From JAKFDI01 sp044508835 (GTDB taxonomy: Bacteria; Pseudomonadota; Gammaproteobacteria; Burkholderiales; Burkholderiaceae_C): 62,134 nucleotides of DNA. A program made the position numbers and the translations under genes. Position 1 is the first letter of the stretch, and each line of letters opens with the position of its first letter. This document shows, piece after piece, positions 1 to 8,395 of this stretch. The notes beneath the pieces are model-generated. The model was not told where the DNA came from. It saw only the letters and a program-made list of their open reading frames with translations, and ran no database searches. Location: the NCBI GenBank assembly GCA_044508835.1, contig JBIQHD010000028.1:1-62134 (forward strand), read 5' to 3'.

Positions 1-76
1 TGGTGGGTGCTGAGGGGTTCGAACCCCCGACCTACGCCTTGTAAGGGCGCCGCTCTACCAGCTGAGCTAAGCACCC
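1..76 (-). tRNA. tRNA-Val (anticodon UAC)
   Basis: Read on the minus strand this folds as a complete cloverleaf. The acceptor stem starts GGGTGCT, the D arm is GCTCAGCTGGTAGAGC, the seven-base anticodon loop is CTTACAA (anticodon TAC), the T arm contains GGTTCGAACC, and the CCA end is encoded (tgg at 1-3). It resembles E. coli tRNA-Val(UAC). It lies 19 bases downstream of the HU gene on the same strand, so it is probably made by processing of the hup transcript. No separate promoter is visible in the short gap. Confidence 0.96.
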
Positions 77-95
77 GCGGCTCGATGTCGGTCGA

Positions 96-368
96 TCAGT
101 TGACGGCGTCCTTGAGGGCCTTGCCGGGGCGGAACTTCGGCACCTTGGCGGCCTTGATCTTGATGGCGGCACCGGTGCGCGGGTTGCGGCCGCTGCGGGC
201 GGCGCGCTTGCTGACGCTGAAGGTGCCGAAGCCGACCAGCGACACGCTGTTGTTCTTCTTGAGCGTCGATTTCACGCCGCCGATCAGGGCTTCCAGTGCG
301 CGCGTCGCGGCGGCCTTGGAGATGTCAGCCTGCTTGGCGATGTGTTCGATCAGTTCGGATTTGTTCAC
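96..368 (-). CDS. hup: HU-family DNA-binding protein
   Basis: A 90-residue nucleoid protein that bends DNA as a dimer. The sequence has the full HU fold: helical N-terminus (VNKSELIEHIAKQADIS), central VGFGTFSV strand, and the arm motif RNPRTG that inserts in the minor groove. The start is the GTG at 368, chosen because AGAGGGGG lies just upstream and the product then has the family's usual length. The frame stays open further upstream, but that stretch reads as low-complexity sequence. A strong sigma-70 promoter lies about 90 bases upstream and tRNA-Val follows. HU rather than IHF is favoured by the sequence, though subtype alpha or beta cannot be fixed. Confidence 0.95.
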   Translation of the reverse strand: MNKSELIEHIAKQADISKAAATRALEALIGGVKSTLKKNNSVSLVGFGTFSVSKRAARSGRNPRTGAAIKIKAAKVPKFRPGKALKDAVN

Positions 369-453
369 GAAGTAACCCCCTCTCAAAGGTGTCTCACAGG
401 AATCGGGATGGGTGTCGGGGCGCGCGGAGGCAGCACCGCCTCGGGCTCGATTC

Positions 454-482
454 ATTACAGCCCTGCGTCTACCGGGTGTCAA
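454..482 (-). promoter_or_regulatory. sigma-70 promoter of hup
   Basis: On the minus strand TTGACA (477-482) is separated by exactly 17 bases from TGTAAT (454-459). This is a near-consensus -35/-10 pair, rare in such GC-rich DNA, and it fits the high expression expected of HU. The leader would be roughly 80 nucleotides. The rest of the 369-623 gap shows nothing further. Confidence 0.8.
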
Positions 483-623
483 GCGCGGAAGCGGATTCTA
501 TTCGTATTCCCCCGCGACAAATGGCGCTGTCCAGCGTGCTTCCTCGCTTGACGGCGGGCATGCGCGGGCCGCGGTTCGCGGCGCGGCGCGCGTGGCGCGG
601 CGGCGCTTTCCGTGCGGCGTTCG

Positions 624-1526
624 TCAGCGCGCCGGCGTGCGCAGCACCAGCGCCACGCCGGCCGCGGTGAGCGCGATGCCGAGCAGCATCGTCCACGTCA
701 GCGGCTCGCCGAAGATGGCCAGCGCCATGACCGCGGTGACGGGCGGCACGAGGTACAGCAGGCTCGTCACCTGCGTGGCCGCGCCGCGCTGTATCAGCAG
801 GTACAGCAGCGAGCTGCCGCCGAGCGTGAGGCCGAAGACCGACCACGCCAGCGCGCCGATCAGCTCGGGGTGCCACACCACCGCCTCGCGCTCGAACAGC
901 GCGAGCGGCGCGGTGACGATGAACGCCGCCAGCAGCTGCACGGTGTTGGCGGTTCGCACATCGCACGGCTGCACGTGGCGCTTCTGGTAGAGCGTGCCGG
1001 CGGTGATGCTCACGAGCGCGAGCATGGCGAGCGCGAAGTTCCACGGCGTCACCTCGCCCGCGCCGAGCTTGCGCCACACCACCAGCGCCAGGCCCAGCAG
1101 CCCGAGCAGCAGCCCGGCCCACTGCTGCACGGCGACCCGCTGCGCGCCGCGGCCGTCGCCGCGCGCCGTGAGCCACAGCGCCGTGAGCACCGGCTGCAGG
1201 CCGACCAGCAGCGCCACCGTGCCGGCGCCGATGCCCGCCTTCACCGCCGCCCACACGCCGCCCAGGTAGCCGCCGTGCATCAGCAGGCCGGTCACGCCCA
1301 GGTGCAGCCACTGCGCGCGGCTCGACGGCCACGGCGCGCGCGCGAGCGCGATCCACACGCCGAAGGCCGCGACCGAGAGCGCGTAGCGCATCGACAGGAA
1401 GGTGAGCGGCGGCGCATGCGGCATGCCGAAGCGCGCCACGATGAAGCCCGTGCTCCAGATAAGCACGAACACCCAGGGCATGACCCCGATCAGCGCGTCG
1501 CGCCGGGTTGGCTTGCTGGCGGACAT
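624..1526 (-). CDS. EamA/DMT-family inner-membrane transporter
   Basis: A 300-residue drug/metabolite transporter superfamily protein, probably an exporter of small metabolites; the substrate cannot be inferred. About ten hydrophobic helices are visible, arranged as two EamA halves of about 140 residues each. The second half holds the characteristic LGGSSLLYLLIQRGAA and PPVTAVMALAIFGEPL stretches. It starts 13 bases after pgsA ends on the same strand, so it is probably the last gene of the uvrC, lipoprotein, pgsA, eamA transcript. The start ATG precedes MSASKPTRRD, a short basic cytoplasmic tail that fits the topology. Confidence 0.9.
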   Translation of the reverse strand: MSASKPTRRDALIGVMPWVFVLIWSTGFIVARFGMPHAPPLTFLSMRYALSVAAFGVWIALARAPWPSSRAQWLHLGVTGLLMHGGYLGGVWAAVKAGIGAGTVALLVGLQPVLTALWLTARGDGRGAQRVAVQQWAGLLLGLLGLALVVWRKLGAGEVTPWNFALAMLALVSITAGTLYQKRHVQPCDVRTANTVQLLAAFIVTAPLALFEREAVVWHPELIGALAWSVFGLTLGGSSLLYLLIQRGAATQVTSLLYLVPPVTAVMALAIFGEPLTWTMLLGIALTAAGVALVLRTPAR

Positions 1527-1539
1527 CGGCGCGCCGTGC

Positions 1540-2106
1540 CTACTTCGCCTTTGCGCGAATTTCCGGCAACGCCTTTTGCAGGTAGTACACCATCGACCAG
1601 ATGGTGAGCACGGCGGCGATCCACAGCAGCACTGTCCCCCACACGCGCGTGTCGATGAGGCCGAGCAGCCGCCCGTCGTAGAGCAGGAAGGGGATGGCGA
1701 TCATCTGCACGGTCGTCTTCACCTTGCCGAGCATGTGCACCGCCACGCTGCGCGAGGCGCCGATCTGCGCCATCCACTCGCGCAGGGCGGTGATCGCGAT
1801 CTCGCGCCCGATGATGATGAGCGCCAGCAGCGAGACCACGCGGTCGAGCTCCACCAGCACCAGCAGCGCGGCGCAGACGAGGAACTTGTCGGCCACGGGG
1901 TCGAGGAAGGCGCCGAACGACGAGGTCTGGTTGAGCTTGCGCGCGAGCCAGCCGTCGGCCCAGTCGGTGAGCGCGAACACGATGAACAGCACCGTGGCGC
2001 TCAGGTTTCGCACCGGCACGGGCAGGTCGAGATAGAACACGCCGACGAGCAGCGGGATCGCGACGATGCGGGCCCAGGTCAGGAGTGTCGGCAGGTTGAA
2101 GAACAT
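1540..2106 (-). CDS. pgsA: CDP-diacylglycerol-glycerol-3-phosphate 3-phosphatidyltransferase
   Basis: This enzyme makes phosphatidylglycerol phosphate from CDP-diacylglycerol and glycerol-3-phosphate, the committed step to phosphatidylglycerol and cardiolipin, in the inner membrane. The 188-residue product has the complete CDP-alcohol phosphotransferase signature: D48, D51-G52, A55-R56, G65, D69 and D73, within DWADGWLARKL and SFGAFLDPVADK. Several transmembrane helices follow. Length is typical. It lies downstream of uvrC, a linkage common in proteobacteria, with a lipoprotein gene between them. A GC-rich hairpin (2125-2143) sits in the gap just upstream. Confidence 0.96.
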   Translation of the reverse strand: MFFNLPTLLTWARIVAIPLLVGVFYLDLPVPVRNLSATVLFIVFALTDWADGWLARKLNQTSSFGAFLDPVADKFLVCAALLVLVELDRVVSLLALIIIGREIAITALREWMAQIGASRSVAVHMLGKVKTTVQMIAIPFLLYDGRLLGLIDTRVWGTVLLWIAAVLTIWSMVYYLQKALPEIRAKAK

Positions 2107-2124
2107 GCGGGCATTGTGGCGGAA

Positions 2125-2143
2125 GCCCGGCGCTGCGCCGGGC
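2125..2143 (-). other. GC-rich hairpin between lipoprotein gene and pgsA
   Basis: GCCCGGCG and CGCCGGGC flank a three-base loop, forming an 8-bp perfect stem. There is no T-run after it on the minus strand, so it is not a classical intrinsic terminator. It could attenuate or process the uvrC-pgsA transcript, and CACAAT just downstream of it may be a -10 element giving pgsA its own promoter. Confidence 0.4.
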
Positions 2144-2154
2144 CGGCGACGATC

Positions 2155-2679
2155 TCAGTCGTCGAGCGTGCGCGGCTTGAAGCGCCGTTCGTCGTCGAAG
2201 AGGAAGGTCTCGGTGAACTTCCAGGGCTTGGGCAGGCGCGAGACGTTGCCGTAGGGCGCGGCGCGGCGGATGGCGTCGGTGGCGATCTGGACCGTGTCGC
2301 GCGCCTGGCGCGGATAGCGCAGCACCTCGATGCGGCGCACGCTGCCGTCGGCGTTCAGCTCGACCTCGATCACGGGAATGGCGAGCAGGACGTCCGGCAC
2401 CGGGCCGAGGAAGGTGCCGCCGGGATGCGCGGCCACGAGGCGCCGCGCGGCCTGGAGGCGCGCCTCGGCCCAGCTGCGCGGCGTCGCCGGCAGCGGCAGC
2501 CGGCCGACGGGCTCGGTCCCGGTGACGGGCTTCGGCGGCGCCACCCGGGTGGGCGGCACGGCCGGCGCCGGCAGCGGCGCGTCGGGCGCCATCGGCGAAC
2601 TGCAGGCGCCGAGCACGAGGCCGATGGCCGGGATGCCGAGCCAGCGGCGCAGCCTGGAACGCGGGTCAGTGCAGGACAC
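2155..2679 (-). CDS. Putative lipoprotein with TonB-C-like domain
   Basis: A 174-residue exported protein of unknown function. A basic N-terminus leads to the lipobox LVLGAC, so the mature protein should be lipidated. A Pro/Ala-rich linker (about residues 30-60) follows. The C-terminal part (IPVIEVELNADGSVRRIEVL ... IATDAIRRAAPYGNVSRLPK) resembles the small alpha/beta domain at the C-terminus of TonB/TolA-type proteins, where an amphipathic helix follows a hydrophobic strand. There is no transmembrane anchor other than the signal. Its start overlaps the end of uvrC by 14 bases, so the two are coupled. The TonB-C assignment rests on motif resemblance only. Confidence 0.8.
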   Translation of the reverse strand: MSCTDPRSRLRRWLGIPAIGLVLGACSSPMAPDAPLPAPAVPPTRVAPPKPVTGTEPVGRLPLPATPRSWAEARLQAARRLVAAHPGGTFLGPVPDVLLAIPVIEVELNADGSVRRIEVLRYPRQARDTVQIATDAIRRAAPYGNVSRLPKPWKFTETFLFDDERRFKPRTLDD

Positions 2680-4615
2680 GATAGATCTCCTCCGCCAGTT
2701 CTCTTGAAATGCCGTCGACGCGCAGCAGGTCCTCGACGCTCGCGCCGGCCACGCCGCGCACGCCGCCGAAGCGCTGCAGCAGCTTCGCGCGCTTCTTCGG
2801 GCCGACGCCGGCGATGTCTTCCAGCCGGCTGCCGCCCGTGCGCACGCTGGCGCGCCGCGCGCGCATGCCGGTGATGGCGAAGCGGTGCGCCTCGTCGCGG
2901 ATCTGCGCCACGAGCATCAGCGCGGCCGAATCCTTGCCGAGCCAGACCTTCTCGCGGCCGTCGGCGAACACCAGCTCCTCCAGGCCGACCTTGCGGCCCT
3001 CGCCCTTCTCCACGCCGACGATGACCGACAGGTCGATGCCGAGCTCCTCGAACACCTCGCGCGCCATGCTCACCTGCCCGCGCCCGCCGTCGACCAGCAC
3101 CAGGTCGGGCAGCCGCGTGCCGGGCTTGGCCTCGGGGTCGGACGCCGCCGCGACCAGCTTGCCGTAGCGCCGCGTCAGCACCTGCCGCATCGCCGCATAG
3201 TCGTCACCGCCGGTGATGCCCTCGATGTTGTAGCGGCGATACTGCGCGTTCTGCATGCGGTGGTTCTCGAACACCACGCACGAGGCCTGCGTCGCCTCGC
3301 CCGCGGTGTGGCTGATGTCGAAGCATTCGATGCGGAAGGCGTCGAGGTTCTCCACCTCGAGCTGCAGGGCATCCACCAGCGCGCGCGTGCGCGCCTGCTG
3401 CGAGCCCTCCTCGGCCAGCAGCTGCGCGAGCTTGATCTGCGCGCCGGTGATGCACATGTCGAGCCAGGCGCGCCGCGGCTCGCGCGGCTGGTGCTGCGCC
3501 GTGACCTTGATGCCGGCGTGCAGCGACAGCGCGTCGATCAGCGCCTTGTCGACGGCGTGGCTCAGCACCAGCAGGGGCGGCACGCCGCCGTCGAGGTAGT
3601 GCTGGGCGATGAAGGCCTCGAGCACCTGGACCTCGGCGCTGGCCGCGCCCCCGCGCTCCTCGGCCGCTTCGGCGCTGAGCGAGGTGGCGTCGTCCACGTG
3701 CTTCGGGAAGTACGGCCGGTCGCCGAGGTGCCGCCCGCCGCGCACCATGGCGAGGTTCACGCAGGCGCGCCCGCCCTGCACCTTCACGGCCAGGATGTCG
3801 GCGTCCTTGGTGCTCACGCCGGTGTTGTCCTCCACCGCCTGCTGGTGCAGCACGCGCGAGAGCGCGCCGAGCTGGTCGCGGATCTCGGCCGCCTGCTCGA
3901 AGTTCAGCGCCTCGGCGTGGGCCATCATCCGCGCCTGCAGCGCATCCATCACCTCCTGCTGCTCGCCGTTGAGGAAGCGCTCGGCGTTGCTCACGTCGCG
4001 CGCGTAGTCCTCGGCCGAGATGTAGCCCACGCAGGGCGCCGAGCAGCGCTTGATCTGGTACAGCAGGCACGGCCGGGTGCGGTTGTTGAAGACGGTGTCT
4101 TCGCAGGTGCGCAGCCTGAAGACCTTCTGCAGCAGCTGGATCGATTCCTTCACCGCCCAGGCGCTCGGGTACGGGCCGAAGTAGCGGTGCCGCCGGTCCA
4201 CCGCGCCGCGGTAGTAGGCCATGCGCGGGAAGGCGTGCGAGACGAGCTTGAGGTACGGGTAGCTCTTGTCGTCGCGGAACAGGATGTTGTAGCGCGGGAC
4301 GAGCGTCTTGATGAGGTTGTTCTCGAGCAGCAGCGCCTCGGCCTCGGAGCGCACCACCGTCGTCTCCAGCCGCACGATCTTGCCCACCATGTGGCCGATG
4401 CGCGTGCCGCCGTGGTTCTTCGTGAAGTAGCTCGACACGCGCTTCTTCAGGTCGCGCGCCTTGCCCACGTACAGCACCGCGCCCTGTGCGTCGAAGTAGC
4501 GGTAGACGCCCGGCAGGCCCGGCAGCGCCGCCACGTCGGCGAGCAGGCGCTCGCGCGCCGCGTCGTGCATCTCGTCGCCGCTCTCGGGGGCCGGCGGGGC
4601 CTCGGGTTCGCTCAT
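2666..4615 (-). CDS. uvrC: Excinuclease ABC subunit C
   Basis: UvrC makes the dual incisions of nucleotide excision repair with UvrA and UvrB. The 649-residue product has an N-terminal GIY-YIG nuclease (LPGLPGVYRYF ... VLYVGKARDLKKRV, about residues 31-60), a Cys-rich stretch (CLLYQIKRCSAPCVG), a UVR motif that binds UvrB (AEALNFEQAAEIRDQL), the RNase H-like second nuclease (ECFDISHTAGE, LVLVDGGRGQV), and C-terminal helix-hairpin-helix repeats (LEDIAGVGPKKRAKLLQRFG). The ATG at 4615 is used because the frame further upstream runs antisense to earP. It diverges from earP with only 33 bases between start codons, so the promoters must be very compact or overlapping. Confidence 0.97.
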   Translation of the reverse strand: MSEPEAPPAPESGDEMHDAARERLLADVAALPGLPGVYRYFDAQGAVLYVGKARDLKKRVSSYFTKNHGGTRIGHMVGKIVRLETTVVRSEAEALLLENNLIKTLVPRYNILFRDDKSYPYLKLVSHAFPRMAYYRGAVDRRHRYFGPYPSAWAVKESIQLLQKVFRLRTCEDTVFNNRTRPCLLYQIKRCSAPCVGYISAEDYARDVSNAERFLNGEQQEVMDALQARMMAHAEALNFEQAAEIRDQLGALSRVLHQQAVEDNTGVSTKDADILAVKVQGGRACVNLAMVRGGRHLGDRPYFPKHVDDATSLSAEAAEERGGAASAEVQVLEAFIAQHYLDGGVPPLLVLSHAVDKALIDALSLHAGIKVTAQHQPREPRRAWLDMCITGAQIKLAQLLAEEGSQQARTRALVDALQLEVENLDAFRIECFDISHTAGEATQASCVVFENHRMQNAQYRRYNIEGITGGDDYAAMRQVLTRRYGKLVAAASDPEAKPGTRLPDLVLVDGGRGQVSMAREVFEELGIDLSVIVGVEKGEGRKVGLEELVFADGREKVWLGKDSAALMLVAQIRDEAHRFAITGMRARRASVRTGGSRLEDIAGVGPKKRAKLLQRFGGVRGVAGASVEDLLRVDGISRELAEEIYRVLH

Positions 4616-4648
4616 GCGGCGATTCTGCCGGCTTCGATAATCGGCCCG

Positions 4649-5725
4649 ATGCGCTGGGACATCTTCTGCCGCGTGATCGACAACCTCGGCGACGCCGGCG
4701 TGTGCTGGCGCCTGTCGAGCGACCTCGCCGCGCGCGGCGAGACGGTGCGGCTGTGGATCGACGAGCCGGCCCCGCTCGCATGGATGGCGCCCGGCGGCTG
4801 CGCCGGCGTGGACGTGGTGCCCTGGACGGAGCCCGCGCCGGAGCTGGCGCCGGGCGACGTGGTGGTCGAGGCCTTCGGCTGCGACCCGCCCGCCGCCTTC
4901 GTCTCGCGCATGGCGCGGCGCCGGCCCCCGCCGGCCTGGATCAACCTCGAATACCTGAGCGCCGAGGCCTACGTCGAGCGCTGCCACGGGCTGCTTTCGC
5001 CGCAGGCGGGCGGGCCGGGTGGGTCGGGCGCCAGCCTCGTCAAGCGCTTCTTCTACCCCGGCTTCACGCCGGCCACGGGCGGGCTGATCCGCGAGCAGGG
5101 CCTGATCGGCGCGCGCGGGCGCTTCGACCGCCGCGCGTGGCTGCAGGCGCAGGGCATCGACGCGACGGGCGGCGAGCGGCTCGTCAGCCTCTTCTGCTAC
5201 GGCAACCCCGCCCTGCCCTGGCTGCTGCAGGCGCTCGCCGGCGAGCCCACCGTGCTGCTGGCCGCGCACGGCCTGGCCGCCGACCAGGTGCGCGCGCTGC
5301 TCGGCCCCGGCCTGCGGCGCGGCGGCCTGCGCGCCGTCGCCCTGCCGCGCCTGACGCAGGACGGCTACGACCGGCTGCTGTGGTCGTGCGATCTCAACTT
5401 CGTGCGCGGCGAAGACTCCTTCGTGCGTGCGCAGTGGGCCGGCGCCCCGTTCGTGTGGCAGGCCTACCCGCAGCAGGACGGCGCCCACGCCGCCAAGCTC
5501 GACGCGTTTCTCGGCCGGTTCCTGCAGGGCGCGGGCAGCGAGGCCGCCGCGTGGCGCGCGCTGTTCGCCGCCTGGAACGGCCTCGGCCCGCCGCCGGCCG
5601 CCCTGCCGCCGCTCGAACACTGGCAGGCCCACTGCCGGCGCTGGCGTGACGCGCTGCTCGGGCAGGCCGATCTCGCCGCGCAACTCATTGTCTTCACGCA
5701 AGAAGGTGCTTGGGTGCCGCGCTAG
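4649..5725 (+). CDS. earP: EF-P arginine rhamnosyltransferase
   Basis: EarP transfers rhamnose from dTDP-rhamnose to Arg32 of elongation factor P, activating it to rescue ribosomes stalled at polyproline. The 358-residue GT-B enzyme begins MRWDIFCRVIDNLGDAGV, where D11 and D15 correspond to the conserved N-terminal aspartates of the family. It also has LVSLFCYGNPALPWLL and the nucleotide-sugar site FVRGEDSFVRAQWAG, followed by PFVWQAYPQ. Its substrate gene, efp, is immediately downstream on the same strand. The start at 4649 gives the standard family N-terminus; the frame is open further upstream, but that stretch is antisense to uvrC. Confidence 0.97.
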   Translation: MRWDIFCRVIDNLGDAGVCWRLSSDLAARGETVRLWIDEPAPLAWMAPGGCAGVDVVPWTEPAPELAPGDVVVEAFGCDPPAAFVSRMARRRPPPAWINLEYLSAEAYVERCHGLLSPQAGGPGGSGASLVKRFFYPGFTPATGGLIREQGLIGARGRFDRRAWLQAQGIDATGGERLVSLFCYGNPALPWLLQALAGEPTVLLAAHGLAADQVRALLGPGLRRGGLRAVALPRLTQDGYDRLLWSCDLNFVRGEDSFVRAQWAGAPFVWQAYPQQDGAHAAKLDAFLGRFLQGAGSEAAAWRALFAAWNGLGPPPAALPPLEHWQAHCRRWRDALLGQADLAAQLIVFTQEGAWVPR

Positions 5726-5728
5726 AAT
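5723..5728 (+). promoter_or_regulatory. Possible -10 element upstream of efp
   Basis: TAGAAT overlaps the earP stop codon and lies about 105 bases before the efp start. No convincing -35 sits at the right distance, so this is tentative. A separate efp promoter would make sense because EF-P is needed in far greater amounts than EarP. Confidence 0.35.
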
Positions 5729-5832
5729 CGTCGGCTTTGCGCGAGCGGAAGGGCTGCCGGTGCGCGCGACTTTTTCGTATCCAGCCGAACCCCTCGCGTC
5801 TCCCCGACGCTCCCAGCCACGGAACATTCGTT

Positions 5833-6384
5833 ATGAAGATCGCTCAGGAAATCCGCGCCGGCAACGTGATCATGCAGGGCAAGGACCCGATGGTCGTGCT
5901 GCGCACCGAATACAGCCGCGGCGGCCGCAACTCGGCCACCGTGCGCATGAAGCTCAAGAGCCTGCTGAACAACTCGGGCACCGAGGTCGTGTTCAAGGCC
6001 GACGACAAGATGGACCAGATCGTGCTCGACAAGAAGGAGTGCACCTACTCCTACTTCGCCGACCCGATGTACGTGTTCATGGACACCGAGTACAACCAGT
6101 TCGAGGTCGAGGCCGAGAACATGGGCGACGCCATCCACTACCTCGAGGACGGCATGCCCGTCGAAGTGGTGTTCTACGACGGCAAGGCCATCTCGGTCGA
6201 GCTGCCCACGTCGCTGGTGCGCGAGATCACCACCGAGCCCGCCGTCAAGGGCGACACCTCGGGCAAGGTGATGAAGCCCGCCAAGACGGCCACCGGCTTC
6301 GAGATCGCCGTGCCGCTGTTCGTCGAGAGCGGCGACAAGATCGAGATCGACACCCGCACGCACGAGTACCGCAAGCGCGTCTGA
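5833..6384 (+). CDS. efp: Elongation factor P (rhamnosylated-Arg32 type)
   Basis: EF-P binds between the P and E sites of the ribosome and promotes peptide bonds at consecutive prolines. The 183-residue product has the three beta-barrel domains of the family. The domain I loop reads YSRGGRNSA, placing Arg at residue 32; E. coli-type factors have Lys there. Arg32 is the site modified by EarP, encoded just upstream. The C-terminal EIAVPLFVESGDKIEIDT signature is intact. The ATG at 5833 gives the conserved MKIAQEIRAGN start. A terminator follows. Confidence 0.98.
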   Translation: MKIAQEIRAGNVIMQGKDPMVVLRTEYSRGGRNSATVRMKLKSLLNNSGTEVVFKADDKMDQIVLDKKECTYSYFADPMYVFMDTEYNQFEVEAENMGDAIHYLEDGMPVEVVFYDGKAISVELPTSLVREITTEPAVKGDTSGKVMKPAKTATGFEIAVPLFVESGDKIEIDTRTHEYRKRV

Positions 6385-6406
6385 CCGCGCCGCGCGTGCA
6401 CGCCAG

Positions 6407-6427
6407 GGCGCCTGCGGGCGCCTTTTT
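6407..6427 (+). terminator. Intrinsic terminator after efp
   Basis: GGCGCC (6407-6412), loop TGCG and GGCGCC (6417-6422) are followed by TTTTT (6423-6427). This is a classical rho-independent terminator 23 bases past the efp stop, and it separates efp from mnmC. Confidence 0.8.
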
Positions 6428-6454
6428 CGTGGGCGCGGCGCATCATCGTCCCGC

Positions 6455-8395
6455 ATGAAGACCGAACCCCTGGTCCCGGCCGAGCTGCAGTGGCGCGACG
6501 ACGGCGTGCCCGTCTCGCCGCGCTACGGCGACATCTACCACCCCGCGGCAGGCGCGCTGCAGCAGGCGCGGCACGTCTTCCTCGGCGGCAACGGCCTGCC
6601 GGGCCGCTGGATGGGGTGCGAGCAGTTCGTCGTGCTGGAGACCGGCTTCGGACTGGGCAACAACTTCCTCGCCACCTGGGCGGCGTGGCGCGACAGCGGC
6701 GCCGCGGGCCGGCTGCACTTCGTCTCCGTCGAGGCGCATCCCTTGCGCGCCGACGATCTGGCGCGCGTACCGCGCGATGCGTCGCTGCAGGCCCTCGCGC
6801 GCGAGCTCCACGCCGCGTGGCCACCGCTCACGCCCAACCTGCACCGCCTCGCGTTCGACGGCGGGCGGGTGCAGCTGCTGCTCGCGCTCGGGCCCGTGTC
6901 GGCCTGGCTGCCGGAGCTCGCGGCGCCGGTGGATGCGTTCTATCTCGACGGCTTCGCGCCTGCGCGCAATCCGCGGATGTGGGAGCCGCGCGTGATGAAG
7001 GCGCTCGCGCGCCTGGCCGCACCCGGCGCCACGCTCGCCACCTGGAGCGCGGCGCGGGGGCTGCGCGACGGGCTCGCGGCCGCGGGCTTCGCCGTGGACG
7101 TCGCGCCCGGCACCGGCGGCAAGCGCGACATCACGCTCGCGCGCTACGCGCCAGCGTTCGTGCCGCGGCGCGCGCCCTCGCGCGTGCGCGCGCCCGCGTC
7201 GGCGCGGCGGCGCGCGGTGGTCGTCGGCGCGGGGCTCGCGGGGTGCGCGGCGGCGGCCGCGCTGGCCGAGGCGGGCTGGGAGTCGACGGTGCTGGAGCGG
7301 CATGCCGAACCCGCGTGCGAGACCTCCGGCAACCCCGGCGGCCTGTTCCACGGCATCGTCAACCCGCAGGACGGCGCGCATTCGCGCTTCAACCGCGCCG
7401 CCGCGCTCCATGCCGCCGAGGCGGTGCGCGCCGCGCTCGCGCGCGGCGGCGTGGCCGGCAGCGCCGACGGCCTGCTGCGGCTCGACACCTCCGGCGCCGA
7501 CGCCGCCGAGATGCGCCGCATGCTGGCGCGGCTCGGCCTGCCGCCCGACTACGTGCAGGCGCTGCCGCCCGACGAGGCCGCGCGCGCCGCGGGCCTGCCG
7601 CTGCGGCATCCGGCCTGGTTCTATCCCGGCGGCGGCTGGATGCAGCCCGCCGCCTTCGCGCGCTCGCTGCTGGCCTCGGGCGGCGAGCGGGTGCGGTGGC
7701 GCGGCGGGGTCGAGGTGGCCTCGCTGCACCAGAGTCCGGACGGCTGGCGGCTGCTGGCGGCCGACGGCCGCCCGATCGACGAATGCGAGGTCGTGGTGCT
7801 GGCCAATGCCGGCGACGCGCTGCGCCTGCTCGGCGGGCCGGACTGGCCCGTCGCCGCCGTGCGCGGCCAGGTCTCGATGGCGAGCCCCCCGTCCTTAGCG
7901 CACGCCCGGCTGCCCGTCGCCGGCAGCGGCTACCTGCTGCCGCCGCACGAGGGCCGCGTGGTGTTCGGCGCCACCAGCCAGCCGGGCGACGCCGACGCCG
8001 CCGTCCGGCCAGCCGACCATCTGGCGAACCTCGCCCGGCTGTCGGACCTGCTCGGCCGCGAGCCGGGGCTCGACCCGGCCGCGCTGGCCGGGCGCACCGG
8101 CTGGCGCTGGAGCAGCGACGACCGCCTGCCCGTGGCCGGCGCGGTGCCGGACGACGCGGCCGCGGCGCGCGCGCCGTCGCGGCTCGACCGGCCGCGCTTC
8201 GTGCCGCGCCGCGAGGGCTTGTTCATCGTGGGCGCGCTCGGCTCGCGGGGCCTCACCTGGTCGGTGCTGTGCGCGCGCGTGGTGGCCGCGCAGATCGCGG
8301 GCTCGCCGTCGCCGCTGGAGGCGAGCCTGCTCGACGCCATCGACCCGGCGCGCTTCATCGCGCGGGCCGCGCGGCGCCCGGCGGGCGCCGCCTGA
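6455..8395 (+). CDS. mnmC: Bifunctional tRNA mnm5s2U34 biosynthesis protein MnmC
   Basis: MnmC completes 5-methylaminomethyl-2-thiouridine at wobble position 34 of tRNAs for Lys, Glu, Gln and others. The C-terminal oxidase removes carboxymethyl from cmnm5U, and the N-terminal methyltransferase adds the methyl group. In this 646-residue protein the MnmD half covers about residues 1-240 (LETGFGLGNNFLATW SAM site, DAFYLDGFAPARNP). The FAD half starts at about residue 250 with VVVGAGLAGCAAAAALAEAG and ends with a GALGSRGLTWSVLCA motif. Both halves are intact. It converges on the small Lys-rich gene, and the two stop codons abut. Confidence 0.96.
   Translation: MKTEPLVPAELQWRDDGVPVSPRYGDIYHPAAGALQQARHVFLGGNGLPGRWMGCEQFVVLETGFGLGNNFLATWAAWRDSGAAGRLHFVSVEAHPLRADDLARVPRDASLQALARELHAAWPPLTPNLHRLAFDGGRVQLLLALGPVSAWLPELAAPVDAFYLDGFAPARNPRMWEPRVMKALARLAAPGATLATWSAARGLRDGLAAAGFAVDVAPGTGGKRDITLARYAPAFVPRRAPSRVRAPASARRRAVVVGAGLAGCAAAAALAEAGWESTVLERHAEPACETSGNPGGLFHGIVNPQDGAHSRFNRAAALHAAEAVRAALARGGVAGSADGLLRLDTSGADAAEMRRMLARLGLPPDYVQALPPDEAARAAGLPLRHPAWFYPGGGWMQPAAFARSLLASGGERVRWRGGVEVASLHQSPDGWRLLAADGRPIDECEVVVLANAGDALRLLGGPDWPVAAVRGQVSMASPPSLAHARLPVAGSGYLLPPHEGRVVFGATSQPGDADAAVRPADHLANLARLSDLLGREPGLDPAALAGRTGWRWSSDDRLPVAGAVPDDAAAARAPSRLDRPRFVPRREGLFIVGALGSRGLTWSVLCARVVAAQIAGSPSPLEASLLDAIDPARFIARAARRPAGAA

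Noticed and set aside
1402..2874. A 490-residue plus-strand frame over pgsA and the lipoprotein gene
   Set aside because: Low-complexity shadow of the minus-strand genes; it crosses the ends of three real genes.
2666..5827. A uvrC start far upstream, giving a protein of about 1050 residues
   Set aside because: The extra N-terminal part is antisense to earP and low in complexity; the start at 4615 gives normal UvrC.
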